DNA of 60,539 nucleotides from an uncultured Eubacteriales bacterium (GCA_934667845.1 CAKUMQ010000012.1:1-60539), one strand, 5' to 3'. Positions 25,856-34,666 are shown, numbered from the stretch's first letter. Numbers and translations are program-made. The notes: generated from the sequence alone by a model not told the origin.

Positions 25856-27184
25856 TCAGCGTTTGGCGGTCGTCTGCCCCGCTGCCGTCGTCTGCACAGA
25901 GGTTGCAGTACCTGTGCCGGAGGTGCCCGTTCCCGTACCGGTCGTGCCCGTACCGGACGTGCCGGTGCCGGTCGTCGCCCCGGATTCGGACATATCCGGC
26001 GTGCTGCTGAACAGCGTCAGCGCCATCTGCAGCTGGTCGTCCTCTTTTTCATCGCGCAGCTCAAAGGCGTTGCTGCCCGTCAGCGCCACCTCGCGGTCCG
26101 GCGTCAGACCGGTACCCTCCCAGCTGCCGCCCTGGATCAGCTCCAGCGTGCCCACCGACACGCGCACGGCGGCGCTGCCGGATTCCAGCGTAAAATACTT
26201 TTGCAGGCGGGCATGTCCCTTTGTCTTATCGCCGACCAGCGTCGCGCCGCCGCACTCGCGCAGCGCACCCGCCATCAGTTCCGCCTCGCCCTCGGTATCG
26301 GCATTGACCAGAACCACCAGCTTGTCGGTCACCTGGGAGACGGACATGGAGGTATATACCGTCGGCTCCTGCTTGGCATCCCCCGATACCAGCCGCGCAT
26401 ATGCGCCGCGGGGCAGCAGATAATCGAGGATCTGACACGCCGCATCCACGCTTCCCCCGGCATTGCCGCGCAGGTCCAGGACATACTGCACCGCGCCGTC
26501 CTCGGACAGGGCGTTCAGCGCCTCGCGGAACTGCTCGGGCGTATTGTCGGACAGGCGGCGCAGACGCAGATAGCCGGTCGTGCCGTCGGACAACACGCGG
26601 CTGTCCACGCTGTCCACCCGGATGGTGGTCTGGGACAGTGTAAACGAGAGCGATGCATCGCCGCGCTTGACCGCGAGCAGCAGCTTGGCGGGATTATGCA
26701 GACGGCGCTCCACCGTCGCACTGTCCTCCGCCGTCACAGTCTCCTCGTCGATCGCCGTGATGACATCCTCTTTATGCACCCCCGCCGTATCGGCAGCGGA
26801 ATCCGTGTAGACGGCAGAGATCACCACTTTGCCGTCACGAACCGCCGTTTCCAGCCCGAAGCCGGTGTAGCTGCCCTCCAGCTCGTGCGAGATCTCGGCA
26901 TATTCCTCCGCCGTAAAATAGGCGGCATACGGGTCGCCGCATCCGGCGGCATAGCCCTCGGCCAGCGCCTGCCGCAGCGATTCCTCATCTACCGTTCCTG
27001 CGTAATTCTCACGGATCGCCTTATCGACGTCGGCGATAAAGTCGTACATGACCTCCCGCTCCGCCACGCCGTTGACGATGCTGCTGAAATAGCGCATCGA
27101 CAGCATGACGGTCGCCGGGACCGTCACCGCCATAGCCAGCAGGATCAGCGCGATCGTCACGCCGAGCGACACTTTTCGGTTCAT
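25856..27184 (-). CDS. S41-family (CtpA-like) protein, probably catalytically dead
   Basis: This 442-residue protein has an N-terminal signal anchor (about 5-30), a PDZ domain (about 100-185) and an S41 fold containing DLRGNAGGS (237-245). A Gly/Thr-rich low-complexity tail covers the last 45 residues. In active enzymes the block SASASE supplies the catalytic Ser three residues before the Glu, and a Lys 25 residues later sits in TFGKG. Here the block reads NADTEGEAE, placing Gly299 at the Ser position, and TKGHA, placing His324 at the Lys position. Both changes argue for a pseudoprotease that binds rather than cuts. It is last in the ftsE-ftsX-envC operon, so a role at the division septum or in cell-wall regulation is likely. 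The alignment is by eye. Confidence 0.85.
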   Translation of the reverse strand: MNRKVSLGVTIALILLAMAVTVPATVMLSMRYFSSIVNGVAEREVMYDFIADVDKAIRENYAGTVDEESLRQALAEGYAAGCGDPYAAYFTAEEYAEISHELEGSYTGFGLETAVRDGKVVISAVYTDSAADTAGVHKEDVITAIDEETVTAEDSATVERRLHNPAKLLLAVKRGDASLSFTLSQTTIRVDSVDSRVLSDGTTGYLRLRRLSDNTPEQFREALNALSEDGAVQYVLDLRGNAGGSVDAACQILDYLLPRGAYARLVSGDAKQEPTVYTSMSVSQVTDKLVVLVNADTEGEAELMAGALRECGGATLVGDKTKGHARLQKYFTLESGSAAVRVSVGTLELIQGGSWEGTGLTPDREVALTGSNAFELRDEKEDDQLQMALTLFSSTPDMSESGATTGTGTSGTGTTGTGTGTSGTGTATSVQTTAAGQTTAKR

Positions 27185-27213
27185 GGATCATTCCTCCCTC
27201 ACTAGGCGGATCA

Positions 27214-28446
27214 TTATTTTACCAGATAGCCCTTTTTGATAGAATCCACGGCTTCGCCGTTGACACGCACCTCAAAATGCAGATGCGGCCCCTCCGCCTG
27301 TCCGGTCTCGCCGACCAGTCCCAAGACGGTCTTTCCGCGCGTCACCGTGTCGCCGACCGACACCTTGCGCTTGGACATATGGGCGTAGCGGGTCACGATA
27401 CGGCGTCCCTGTCCGTCATAACCGTGGTCGACCTCGACATAGTTGCCGAAGCTCCAGTGATAGGTCGAGGTAATGACCTTGCCCGACTCGGCGGCATAAA
27501 TTTTGGAACCGGCGGCGTTATAGCCGCCAATATCGTAGCCGCGGTGGAAGCGGCTCGTGTTCAGGTTGCCGATCTGTCCGCGGGGACCGAACACCGAGGT
27601 GATCGATTTGAGGTTCGGGGTCGGCCAGAACAGCGGCAGCGTAATGGAGCCGGAAACGGTGGAATCCTGTTTGAGCAGATCCTTAAGGCGGTTATCCACC
27701 TCCTGCTCGGCGCGCTCCGCCTCCTTGAGCTTGCTCTGATAGTATTCGACGTCCTGCTCCAGGCGGGCGATCGTCTTTTTGCGCTCGGCGCACAGGCTGT
27801 CCAGCTCCGCCTTTTTGGCGTCGCTCTTCTTTTTCAGCGCATTGGTCTCCGCCTTTTCCTTTTCCAGCTCCGCCTTCTCGTTTTCCAGCGTCGTCTTGCG
27901 CTCGCTGATATCCGCAAGCTCCTGCTCCATCTCGTCGATCAGCTCCTGATCCTTCTCGGCAATGCAGGACATGACCTTGGATCTGAGCAGATAGTCGGTA
28001 TAGCTGCCGCTGTCGAGCAGCATCTGCAGCGTGGAGACGTTGCCGGTCTTGGCGAGCGCGCGCATGCGCTGCTGCAGCCGCGCATATTCCTCGGAGTGGG
28101 CAGTATCGGCATCGGCAAGCTCCTGCGCCGTCTGGTCGATACGCTTATTCTGGGCGTAGATCTTGTCGTTTAATGCGTCGATCGCATCCTCGAGCAGGTC
28201 GATCTGCTCGCTGACTGCTTCGATCTGCTTATCGTAATACTCCTTGTTCGCCTTGGCGGTGGCAATATCCTTGTTGGAGGAATTGATCTTGCCGCGGTAG
28301 GAGGCGGCGTCCTTTTCCAGCTGCTGGAGCTTTTTCTCCAGATCGCTGACGCTGTCGGCTGCGGCGGTCGCGCCGAAGCCCGCTGCGCCGCACAGCAGCG
28401 CTCCGCACAGCAGCAGCGCCGCCAGACGTATCCCGGTTTTCTTCAC
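27214..28446 (-). CDS. EnvC-like coiled-coil M23 peptidase (FtsEX partner)
   Basis: This 410-residue exported protein has a signal peptide (1-30), long coiled coils (about 32-260) and a LytM/M23 endopeptidase domain (about 275-405). The zinc ligands and catalytic His are all visible: His301 and Asp305 (HRGYD), His356 (YAHMS), and His388 and His390 (HLHFE). Unlike E. coli EnvC, it may therefore be an active peptidoglycan hydrolase. It starts with GTG after GGAG at nine bases. FtsX is 17 bases upstream. By analogy with PcsB/EnvC, FtsEX should gate its activity at the septum. Confidence 0.88.
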   Translation of the reverse strand: MKKTGIRLAALLLCGALLCGAAGFGATAAADSVSDLEKKLQQLEKDAASYRGKINSSNKDIATAKANKEYYDKQIEAVSEQIDLLEDAIDALNDKIYAQNKRIDQTAQELADADTAHSEEYARLQQRMRALAKTGNVSTLQMLLDSGSYTDYLLRSKVMSCIAEKDQELIDEMEQELADISERKTTLENEKAELEKEKAETNALKKKSDAKKAELDSLCAERKKTIARLEQDVEYYQSKLKEAERAEQEVDNRLKDLLKQDSTVSGSITLPLFWPTPNLKSITSVFGPRGQIGNLNTSRFHRGYDIGGYNAAGSKIYAAESGKVITSTYHWSFGNYVEVDHGYDGQGRRIVTRYAHMSKRKVSVGDTVTRGKTVLGLVGETGQAEGPHLHFEVRVNGEAVDSIKKGYLVK

Positions 28447-28463
28447 GGAGGATCGCTCCTTTC

Positions 28464-29366
28464 TCAGTCGGGGTTATGGACAACTTCTTCTTTGAGATAC
28501 CGCGTAACGGAGATCGCGCTGCCGACGGCGCCGATCAGCACGCCCGCGAGCACGAAGCCCGCCAGAAGCGGCACCGCATGCGCGGAAAACGCCACGGGCT
28601 TGCCGAGCACGCCGAAGGTGAACATGCCGGAGAGCCGCCCGTAGATGTAGTAGAGCAGACCGTAGGCTATGCCGCCGGACAGCAGCCCGAGCACAACGCC
28701 CTCCACCATAAACGGAATACGGATAAAGGTATTCGTCGCGCCGACGGATTTCATGATGCGCACCTCAAGCCGCCGGTTATACACGGTCAGCTTGATGGTA
28801 TTGGAAATGATAAACAGCGACACGATCAGCAGAATGGCGATGACCCAGCCGCTGACCGAGAACACGGTGCTGCGGATGCCGGTCAGCGTCTTGGCGAGGT
28901 CGCCGTTATAGCTGACATCCTCCACATGCGGCAGGGTCTTGATCTCCGTGATCAGCCGGTCGTAGTCGCTCAGATCCTCCACCGTCACCAGAAAGGTATC
29001 GGGCATGGGGTTGTCCTCGCCCTGAAAGCTCTCATACAGCTCCGCGGGCAGGTCGCCGCTGTGCCGTTCGAGCATTTCCTCCCGCGTGATCATCTCGACA
29101 CCGCGCACATGGTCAAGCCCGTCAAGGGCCAGCTGCAGATCCAGAAGCTCCGCCGTGCGGCAGTTTGATTCCGCGTAGACCGCCACGACATTCTGCGCGT
29201 AGACCCAGTCAAAGGTGCTGTTTAAATTGGCCAGCAGCAGATAGGCGCCGCCGGTCAGGAGCAGGCAGGAGACCAGCACGCCGACCGAAGCCACCGCCAT
29301 CAGGGCATTTTGCCAGATGCTGCGGATGCCCTCACGCATCAAATAGCGAATACTGTTTGCGCGCAC
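28464..29366 (-). CDS. ftsX: Cell-division ABC transporter permease FtsX
   Basis: This 300-residue protein has an N-terminal cytoplasmic tail, a first membrane helix (about 22-44), a large extracellular loop and three C-terminal helices. That is the FtsX layout of the MacB/FtsX permease family. With FtsE it transmits ATP hydrolysis to an extracellular wall hydrolase. It starts with GTG 8 bases after GGAGG, and its first 35 bases overlap the end of ftsE, which indicates coupling. Confidence 0.93.
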   Translation of the reverse strand: MRANSIRYLMREGIRSIWQNALMAVASVGVLVSCLLLTGGAYLLLANLNSTFDWVYAQNVVAVYAESNCRTAELLDLQLALDGLDHVRGVEMITREEMLERHSGDLPAELYESFQGEDNPMPDTFLVTVEDLSDYDRLITEIKTLPHVEDVSYNGDLAKTLTGIRSTVFSVSGWVIAILLIVSLFIISNTIKLTVYNRRLEVRIMKSVGATNTFIRIPFMVEGVVLGLLSGGIAYGLLYYIYGRLSGMFTFGVLGKPVAFSAHAVPLLAGFVLAGVLIGAVGSAISVTRYLKEEVVHNPD

Positions 29367-30045
29367 GGGCTGTCCCTCCTTCCCATAATCCGTCGGAGAC
29401 CACCCGTCCGTCGGAGATCTCGATCACGCGGCGGTGAAACCGGCTGACCAGCCCCCGCTCATGCGTCACCATCAGCACGGTCGTGCCGAGACGGTTGATC
29501 TCGCTGAGCAGCTGAACGATCTCAAAGGACAGCTCGGGGTCGATGTTGCCGGTCGGCTCATCCGCAATGATCAGCTCGGGGTTGTTCACCAGCGCCCGCG
29601 CCAAACTCACCCGCTGCTGCTCGCCGCCCGACAGCTCGTCGGGATAGGCACGCGCCTTGCCCTGCAGATCCACCAGCCCGAGAATATACGGCACGCGCTT
29701 GCGCACCTCACGCTGCGACGCGCCGATGACGCGCATCGCAAACGCCACGTTGTCAAATACCGTCATGTTGCGGATCAGGCGAAAATCCTGAAACACGACC
29801 CCCATCGTGCGGCGCAGATAAGGCACGTCGCGGGGGCGCAGGGCATTGAGGTCAAAGTCCCCCACCCGGATCGACCCGCCGGTGGGCACCTCCTCCCGCA
29901 TGATCAGTTTTAAAAATGTACTCTTGCCCGCGCCGGACGCGCCGACAATAAACACAAATTCGCCGTCGCCGATGCTAAGGCTCACATCTTCGAGCGCGGT
30001 CACACCGTTGTCATAGGTCTTGCTGACATGATCGAATACGATCAC
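29332..30045 (-). CDS. ftsE: Cell-division ATP-binding protein FtsE
   Basis: This 237-residue ABC ATPase has Walker A GASGAGKST (Lys41), signature LSGGEQQR and Walker B LIIADEPTG. It starts with GTG after an AGGAGG site. First gene of the ftsE-ftsX-envC-S41 operon, it powers the FtsX complex in cell division. Confidence 0.95.
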   Translation of the reverse strand: MIVFDHVSKTYDNGVTALEDVSLSIGDGEFVFIVGASGAGKSTFLKLIMREEVPTGGSIRVGDFDLNALRPRDVPYLRRTMGVVFQDFRLIRNMTVFDNVAFAMRVIGASQREVRKRVPYILGLVDLQGKARAYPDELSGGEQQRVSLARALVNNPELIIADEPTGNIDPELSFEIVQLLSEINRLGTTVLMVTHERGLVSRFHRRVIEISDGRVVSDGLWEGGTARARKQYSLFDA

Positions 30046-30358
30046 CGAATGCCACCTCCTGTTCGGTTCAAAAACGTTCTATCGTCTGCGGCAAAAGCCG
30101 CGAAATATTCGCACTCAGCCGACAAGGCTCCCGCCTGCCGGTACCGCCCGCAGGCGGCCGTTGCCGCAGGGGCGCGGCACGCGCCGCTTCCCCTGCCTGT
30201 TACCATACCACACGCCGCCTGTTTGCGGCAAGATTAAAAATCCTGTCAATTCTCCCGCCATTTGGAAACGATCGCGGGAGAAAACAGCTTTTCCCGCCGA
30301 AGGGACTGCCTTCGGCGGGAAAAGGCGTGATCCTGCCCCGTTTTCCGGGGCAGACACA
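30046..30358. other. Intergenic region upstream of ftsE with three hairpins
   Basis: No gene is visible. Three inverted repeats follow each other: 30251-30258 with 30274-30281, a 15-bp perfect stem 30289-30303 with 30309-30323, and 30333-30338 with 30347-30352. The central one probably terminates the CdaR-like gene on the minus strand. The ftsE promoter must lie between here and the start codon, but no clear -35/-10 pair was found. Confidence 0.5.
30285..30323 (-). terminator. Terminator of the CdaR-like gene
   Basis: A perfect 15-bp stem (30289-30303 with 30309-30323) has a 5-base loop. On the minus strand the 3' arm ends in AAAA, then GCTGTTTTC follows, so the T-run is poor. It sits 36 bases beyond the stop codon of the regulator. 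Confidence 0.6.
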
Positions 30359-31444
30359 TCAATACTTCGTCGGGTTCACCTGCAGGTATTTCTTGACCAT
30401 GAGCGCCACTTTAAACACAATGGCGTCGTCGAACTCGCGCAGATCGAGACCGGTCAGGCGCTTGATCTTCTCCAGGCGGTAGACCAGCGTGTTGCGGTGC
30501 ACGAACAGCTTGCGGGACGTCTCGGACACGTTGAGGTTATTTTCAAAGAAGCGCTGGATCGTGAAGAGCGTCTCCTGATCGAGAGAGTCGATGGAGCCCT
30601 TTTTGAACACCTCGTTGAGGAACATGCCGCACAGCGTGGTCGGCAGCTGATAGATCAGGCGGGCGATGCCGAGATGCTCATAGCTGATGATGATCTTCTC
30701 GGTATCAAACACCTTGCCGACCTCGAGCGAGACCTGCGCCTCCTTGAAGGAGCGCGCCAGATCCTTGATGCCCTCGACCACGGTGCCGATACCGACGGTG
30801 GCGTGGGTATAGAACTCGCTGCCGAGCGTATCCACGATGGAGCGCGCGAGCTTTTCGAGGTCATGAACGTCGATACCCGGACGGATCTCCTTCACGAGCG
30901 CGATATCGGTGTCATTGATATTGAGCACAAAGTCCTTGTTCTTATCCGGGAAGAGGTTCTGGATAATGTCAAAGGCGGACACATCCGAGCGGTTGCCGAT
31001 GCGGATGAGCAGCACCACGCGGCTGACATCGTTGTTGAACCGCATCTCGCGGGACTTCAGATAGATGTCGCCGGGCAGGATGTTATCGAGGATCACGTTC
31101 TTGACGAAGTTGCCGCGATCGTACTTCTCGTCATAATACTGCTTGATGTTGGCAAGCGAGACCGCCATCAGCGAGGCAAAGCGGGAGGCCTCCTCGTCGG
31201 TGCCCTCCACAAACAGAATGTTCTCGCAGTGCGGGCGGTTGCCGAACGGCTTGTAGGTGCAGGTGTCCAGAACAAACGTCTGGGTCGCGGTGAAGGATTC
31301 GGCGGTCAGCGACGGCACGATCTCGCCGATGCGGCTCAGATCGCTGCACGCGATGATGGACATTCCCTCGTCGATCACGCCAACGGTGCGGTCGATCGCG
31401 TCCTTCATCTGATGGATGACGCCCTGGAAGAGTCGGTTGGACAT
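30359..31444 (-). CDS. CdaR/PucR-type transcriptional regulator
   Basis: This 361-residue protein has an N-terminal sensory region (1-130), a CdaR GGDEF-like middle (about 135-285) and a C-terminal PucR helix-turn-helix (about 295-355: NLNVSETSRKLFVHRNTLVYRLEKI). Family members respond to sugar acids, purines or amino acids. The ATG at 31444 follows GGGGAAA; an open frame runs 93 codons further upstream into sequence without protein character. It stands alone between two terminators, so its target genes cannot be named. Confidence 0.85.
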   Translation of the reverse strand: MSNRLFQGVIHQMKDAIDRTVGVIDEGMSIIACSDLSRIGEIVPSLTAESFTATQTFVLDTCTYKPFGNRPHCENILFVEGTDEEASRFASLMAVSLANIKQYYDEKYDRGNFVKNVILDNILPGDIYLKSREMRFNNDVSRVVLLIRIGNRSDVSAFDIIQNLFPDKNKDFVLNINDTDIALVKEIRPGIDVHDLEKLARSIVDTLGSEFYTHATVGIGTVVEGIKDLARSFKEAQVSLEVGKVFDTEKIIISYEHLGIARLIYQLPTTLCGMFLNEVFKKGSIDSLDQETLFTIQRFFENNLNVSETSRKLFVHRNTLVYRLEKIKRLTGLDLREFDDAIVFKVALMVKKYLQVNPTKY

Positions 31445-31846
31445 AGTTGATTTCCCCTTTTCTCTGCGCCGTCCCGTAAGCGGGCGACCCTCTGGCCGAA
31501 ACAGCCCGCACCCGCGGCGGCGGTGAATTTTGCGGAGCGGCCATGCGGTCTTCTCCCGCGCGGGAGAAAAACCTGCCGGGACAGGCTCCGATCCGTCTGA
31601 TCCCGCATCCCCCTCTGGGGAGCGGACGGTGTCGGCTTTGCCGCGTCCGCACAGACTACGGGTCATTGTATCCATTTTACACAATTCACCGGAAAATTGC
31701 AAGGAAAAATTGCTTTTTTTCAAATTATTTTTATTTTGTTCTTATTTAACAGCGATTCCCGCCCCGTTTTTCGACGCCAAAGCGGGAAAAACGCCGCTTT
31801 TCCGGCGGAATATCCGCCAAACGGCGGCACTGTCCCGACTTTTCCC
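31445..31846. other. Intergenic region between divergent CdaR-like and DUF3048 genes
   Basis: GC-rich sequence next to the CdaR-like gene gives way to an AT-rich stretch near 31670-31750. A perfect 8-bp inverted repeat TCTCCCGC/GCGGGAGA lies at about 31552-31567. No gene is supported. On the minus strand a TACAAT at about 31666-31671 could be a -10 for the regulator gene, but no matching -35 is present. Confidence 0.4.
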
Positions 31847-31875
31847 TTGCATAATCCGCAAAACGGGTGTATACT
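31847..31875 (+). promoter_or_regulatory. Promoter of the DUF3048 lipoprotein gene
   Basis: TTGCAT (31847-31852) and TATACT (31870-31875) are 17 bases apart. The leader to the ATG at 31935 is about 55 bases. Confidence 0.75.
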
Positions 31876-31934
31876 GAATGGCTGTACACAAAAGCGCGGC
31901 GCAAGCCGCCGGTTTTGAGGAGGCACCAGATTCC

Positions 31935-33017
31935 ATGAAAGCACCGGCAATGATCGCGGCAGGGTGGCTGCTTTTGCTGTCCCTGTCCGGCTGCACGTTT
32001 GTTCCGCTCGGCGGCGAAAGCAGTGCAGGATCCCCGTCCGCGCCGACATCCGCAGCGGCGCAGACGACCGAAAAGACCGAACCGCCGACGACGAAAGCGC
32101 CGGAGATGGCGGAAAATCCGCTGACCGGCGTAAAGGATATGGAGAAGGGTATTTCGACCCGCCCGGTCGGCATCATGCTCGGCAACGACTCCCGCTCCCG
32201 CCCGCAGTGCGGCATCGACCGCGCCGACTGGTATTTTGAGGCGGAGACCGAGGGCGGCATCACCCGCATTATGGCGGTGTTTGCCAGCACCGCCCGCGTG
32301 CCGGACAAGCTCGGTCCCGTGCGCTCCGCCCGCACGCCGTTCGTGCTGCTGGCGCAATCGCTCGACCTGATCTATGCCCATGCGGGCGGCAGCAAGGCGG
32401 CGCTGGCGGCGCTTGGCGAGCGCGATCTCGCGGACGTGAACGCGCTGCGATATGACGGCTCGCTGTTCTGGCGCGACAAGGCGCTGCGGTCGGAGCGCGG
32501 CTACGAATACAGCCTCGTGACCTCGGGAAAAAATCTCACCGCGATCGCCAAGCAGCAGAATTTCCGCACGAGCAGCAAGGCGGGACTGCCGTTTCGGTAT
32601 GACCGCGGCCTGACCTCGGGCAGCGCGGCGACCGAGCTGCAGTGCCGCGTGTCGCGCGGGCAGACGGTCAACTTCAAATACTACCCCGACGAGGGGCTGT
32701 ATTACAAGCGCAACGGCACGCTCAGCAATCCCAAGACCCACGCGAGCCTTTCGGGCGTGCAGCTCTCGGCTGCCAATGTGGTCGTGCTGTTTGACCGCCG
32801 CTATGCGGAAAACAAGACCACGATCGGCTTTGACCTCACGGAGGGCGACGGCAAGCTCTTCACCGGCGGGCGCATGCGGGATATCCGCTGGAAGCGCACC
32901 GCCGACGCGCTCCGGCTCTATGAGACGGACGGCACGGATGCCGGCGTCGCCCGCGGCAAGACCTATTTTCTGCTTGTGGACCGCGACCTGCGCAGCGACA
33001 CTTTCGGGCGCGGCTGA
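31935..33017 (+). CDS. DUF3048 (YerB-like) lipoprotein
   Basis: This 360-residue lipoprotein has lipobox LSGC near residue 19, then a Ser/Thr/Pro linker to about 70. DUF3048 follows, with the typical RPVGIMLGNDSRSRPQCGID and KLGPVRSAR blocks. The C-terminal half contains the second DUF3048 lobe (YYKRNGT, VVVLFD, GKLFTGGRMRDIRWKR). Family function is not established; the fold has been likened to L,D-transpeptidase-associated wall proteins. The ATG at 31935 follows GAGGAGG at 11 bases and begins the signal peptide. Confidence 0.88.
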   Translation: MKAPAMIAAGWLLLLSLSGCTFVPLGGESSAGSPSAPTSAAAQTTEKTEPPTTKAPEMAENPLTGVKDMEKGISTRPVGIMLGNDSRSRPQCGIDRADWYFEAETEGGITRIMAVFASTARVPDKLGPVRSARTPFVLLAQSLDLIYAHAGGSKAALAALGERDLADVNALRYDGSLFWRDKALRSERGYEYSLVTSGKNLTAIAKQQNFRTSSKAGLPFRYDRGLTSGSAATELQCRVSRGQTVNFKYYPDEGLYYKRNGTLSNPKTHASLSGVQLSAANVVVLFDRRYAENKTTIGFDLTEGDGKLFTGGRMRDIRWKRTADALRLYETDGTDAGVARGKTYFLLVDRDLRSDTFGRG

Positions 33018-33037
33018 CCCCTTCAAAAGTGACGAAC

Positions 33038-33075
33038 GCCCCCGCACGGTTCAAAAAGAGCCGTGCGGGGGCGTG
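33038..33075 (+). terminator. Terminator between DUF3048 gene and convergent lipoprotein gene
   Basis: A 12-bp GC-rich stem (33038-33049 with 33061-33072) has an A-rich loop of 11 bases and is followed by GTGTGTTGTTTT. The T-run is interrupted, so efficiency is uncertain. The hairpin lies between converging genes. Confidence 0.65.
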
Positions 33076-33082
33076 TGTTGTT

Positions 33083-33655
33083 TTACGCGGTTTTGGTCAG
33101 CTTCTGATACACCTGCGCGGTTTGTTTCGCCAGATCGCGATACCCGGCACCGTCTTGTGAGGTTTTCCCCTCACATAACAGCGAAAAATCCGACAGGAAC
33201 AGGTCTTCAAGCTGTGTATCGGTATAGACCTCTCGCAGCGAAGTGTCAACCGTTAGGCCGTTGGCCTCGAACAGCTTCAGCAGGTAGTGTCCCCCTGCCG
33301 ATTTCAATGCGTCCTCGGTGTAAGTTGTCCTGCACAATCCCATTTGCCGCAAAACGGCCTCCGTGCGCATGATCAGCTCGATTGTGCCATCATAATCGAT
33401 GCTCATCGTATAGGTGCAGGCATCGGTCTCCCCCTTCAGGAATTTCGGTGTCACCTCAAGGACCAGACCCTCGGCTGTGTCTTCGGCAACGCCGTCCGGC
33501 AGGGAAAGCCCGTTGTCCGAAAGCACCGCCAGCAGCTCACTGCCGGACATACCCGTCAGCTCGTCGGCAGTATACCTCTTTGTCGGCTCCTGCCGACAGC
33601 CGGCGGTCGCTATCCCCAAAATCAGCACCGCCAGCAAACACAGAAATCGTCGCAT
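33083..33655 (-). CDS. Small lipoprotein sharing a domain with the neighbouring secreted protein
   Basis: This 190-residue protein has a lipobox ATAGC (Cys20). Residues about 35-115 match residues 38-120 of the 33682 protein: LL..L.DNGL.LP, then Y/VTP..I/LKG, then a region ending in LR.(K/M)GLC. No known family was recognised. The ATG at 33655 follows AAAGG at eight bases; a GTG three codons earlier is less likely. It has the GC content of the host genome, unlike its partner. Confidence 0.65.
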   Translation of the reverse strand: MRRFLCLLAVLILGIATAGCRQEPTKRYTADELTGMSGSELLAVLSDNGLSLPDGVAEDTAEGLVLEVTPKFLKGETDACTYTMSIDYDGTIELIMRTEAVLRQMGLCRTTYTEDALKSAGGHYLLKLFEANGLTVDTSLREVYTDTQLEDLFLSDFSLLCEGKTSQDGAGYRDLAKQTAQVYQKLTKTA

Positions 33656-33681
33656 AAAACCCACCTTTCTTTTGTGCCTAT

Positions 33682-34575
33682 TTACGCTTGTTCCGATTTG
33701 AAATCAATTGAAGTTGGTTGAATTCCCGGAGAACTCTTGTGTTTGTACACAATATAATATATCGAACTATTGTACGTTATGTTAGGAGCATAACTCACCC
33801 CATTTCTCGAACTTTCATTCGTCCAAACCTTTTGTCCCGGAGAAGAATATTTCCACTTAAGAGGCAATGTCCTCCCGGGTTTATGCGACCATTCGTTAAC
33901 GGACACAGAAAACGGTCGCATAAAATGATAGTCAGCACCATTATTTGCTTTTCTCATAGCAATAACCTTAAAATACTGATCCGGGAGAGAATTTGGCTTT
34001 GCGGTTAAAGTATATCCCCAGTAACCCTCTGTTGCCAAATCAGCAAGAACCACATTAGCCATTTGAGATATAGACATGCTCAGACTAAAGCTTCTTCCGG
34101 ACATTTGCCCGGGTTGAAGAAATTTATCCCTTTTTCCAAGAGAATAGGCATAACAGTTATACTTTAAATAAGAAGCATCCCATGAACCAATCATTGTGCT
34201 ATCCTGTAAAGTATACGTGGCTTGGACTGAAGCAACAGATTCATTGCAAAGCCCCTTTTCACGAAGAATCCCCTCCAAACCAAGCAACAACTCATTTGAC
34301 TGATCATAATTAAAAGGCAGCGTTAAAGCTTCAATTTTACCTTGAATAATCAGCGGTGTATACTCATAGACAAACTGCGCAGCCATTTCTCTATGCGACG
34401 AATAATCCTCAGGCAGATGGAGACCATTATCAAGCAATTCATCTAATAGTTCCAACTCATTTAGAGTTGAAATATTATCCTTTGTCAAGCTATTTTTCTC
34501 ATTGGCATATGTCATTGCGGTCGGAAAAGAAAACACTAAAAGAAAAGCCAAAAATAAAGATATTGTCTTTTTCAT
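33682..34575 (-). CDS. AT-rich secreted protein with candidate Cys/His hydrolase domain
   Basis: This 297-residue protein has a signal peptide (1-24) and an N-terminal domain (about 38-120) homologous to the lipoprotein encoded next to it. Its C-terminal domain has NCYAYSLG (Cys141), DYHFMR (His217) and EWSHKPG (His231). A Cys early and His late in a secreted fold resembles NlpC/P60- or papain-like enzymes, but no family match is claimed. The DNA is conspicuously AT-rich compared with all neighbours, which suggests recent transfer. The second ATG (34575) has AAGGAAGG at a proper distance; the ATG at 34584 abuts that site. Confidence 0.7.
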   Translation of the reverse strand: MKKTISLFLAFLLVFSFPTAMTYANEKNSLTKDNISTLNELELLDELLDNGLHLPEDYSSHREMAAQFVYEYTPLIIQGKIEALTLPFNYDQSNELLLGLEGILREKGLCNESVASVQATYTLQDSTMIGSWDASYLKYNCYAYSLGKRDKFLQPGQMSGRSFSLSMSISQMANVVLADLATEGYWGYTLTAKPNSLPDQYFKVIAMRKANNGADYHFMRPFSVSVNEWSHKPGRTLPLKWKYSSPGQKVWTNESSRNGVSYAPNITYNSSIYYIVYKHKSSPGIQPTSIDFKSEQA

Positions 34576-34666
34576 TTCAAGCATCCTTCCTTTTAAACCG
34601 CTTATGCATCAGAGCAGTGAGAAAATTACGTTGCGTTTCACCTCCTTATCCAATTGTGTAATAAGC

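Noticed and set aside
25865..25990. Short G/T-rich repeats as a minisatellite
   Set aside because: They encode the Gly/Thr-rich tail of the S41 homologue in frame, so they are coding low complexity.
30046..30358. A riboswitch in the gap before ftsE
   Set aside because: The hairpins are simple inverted repeats with no recognisable aptamer core, and the strongest fits a terminator for the convergent gene end.
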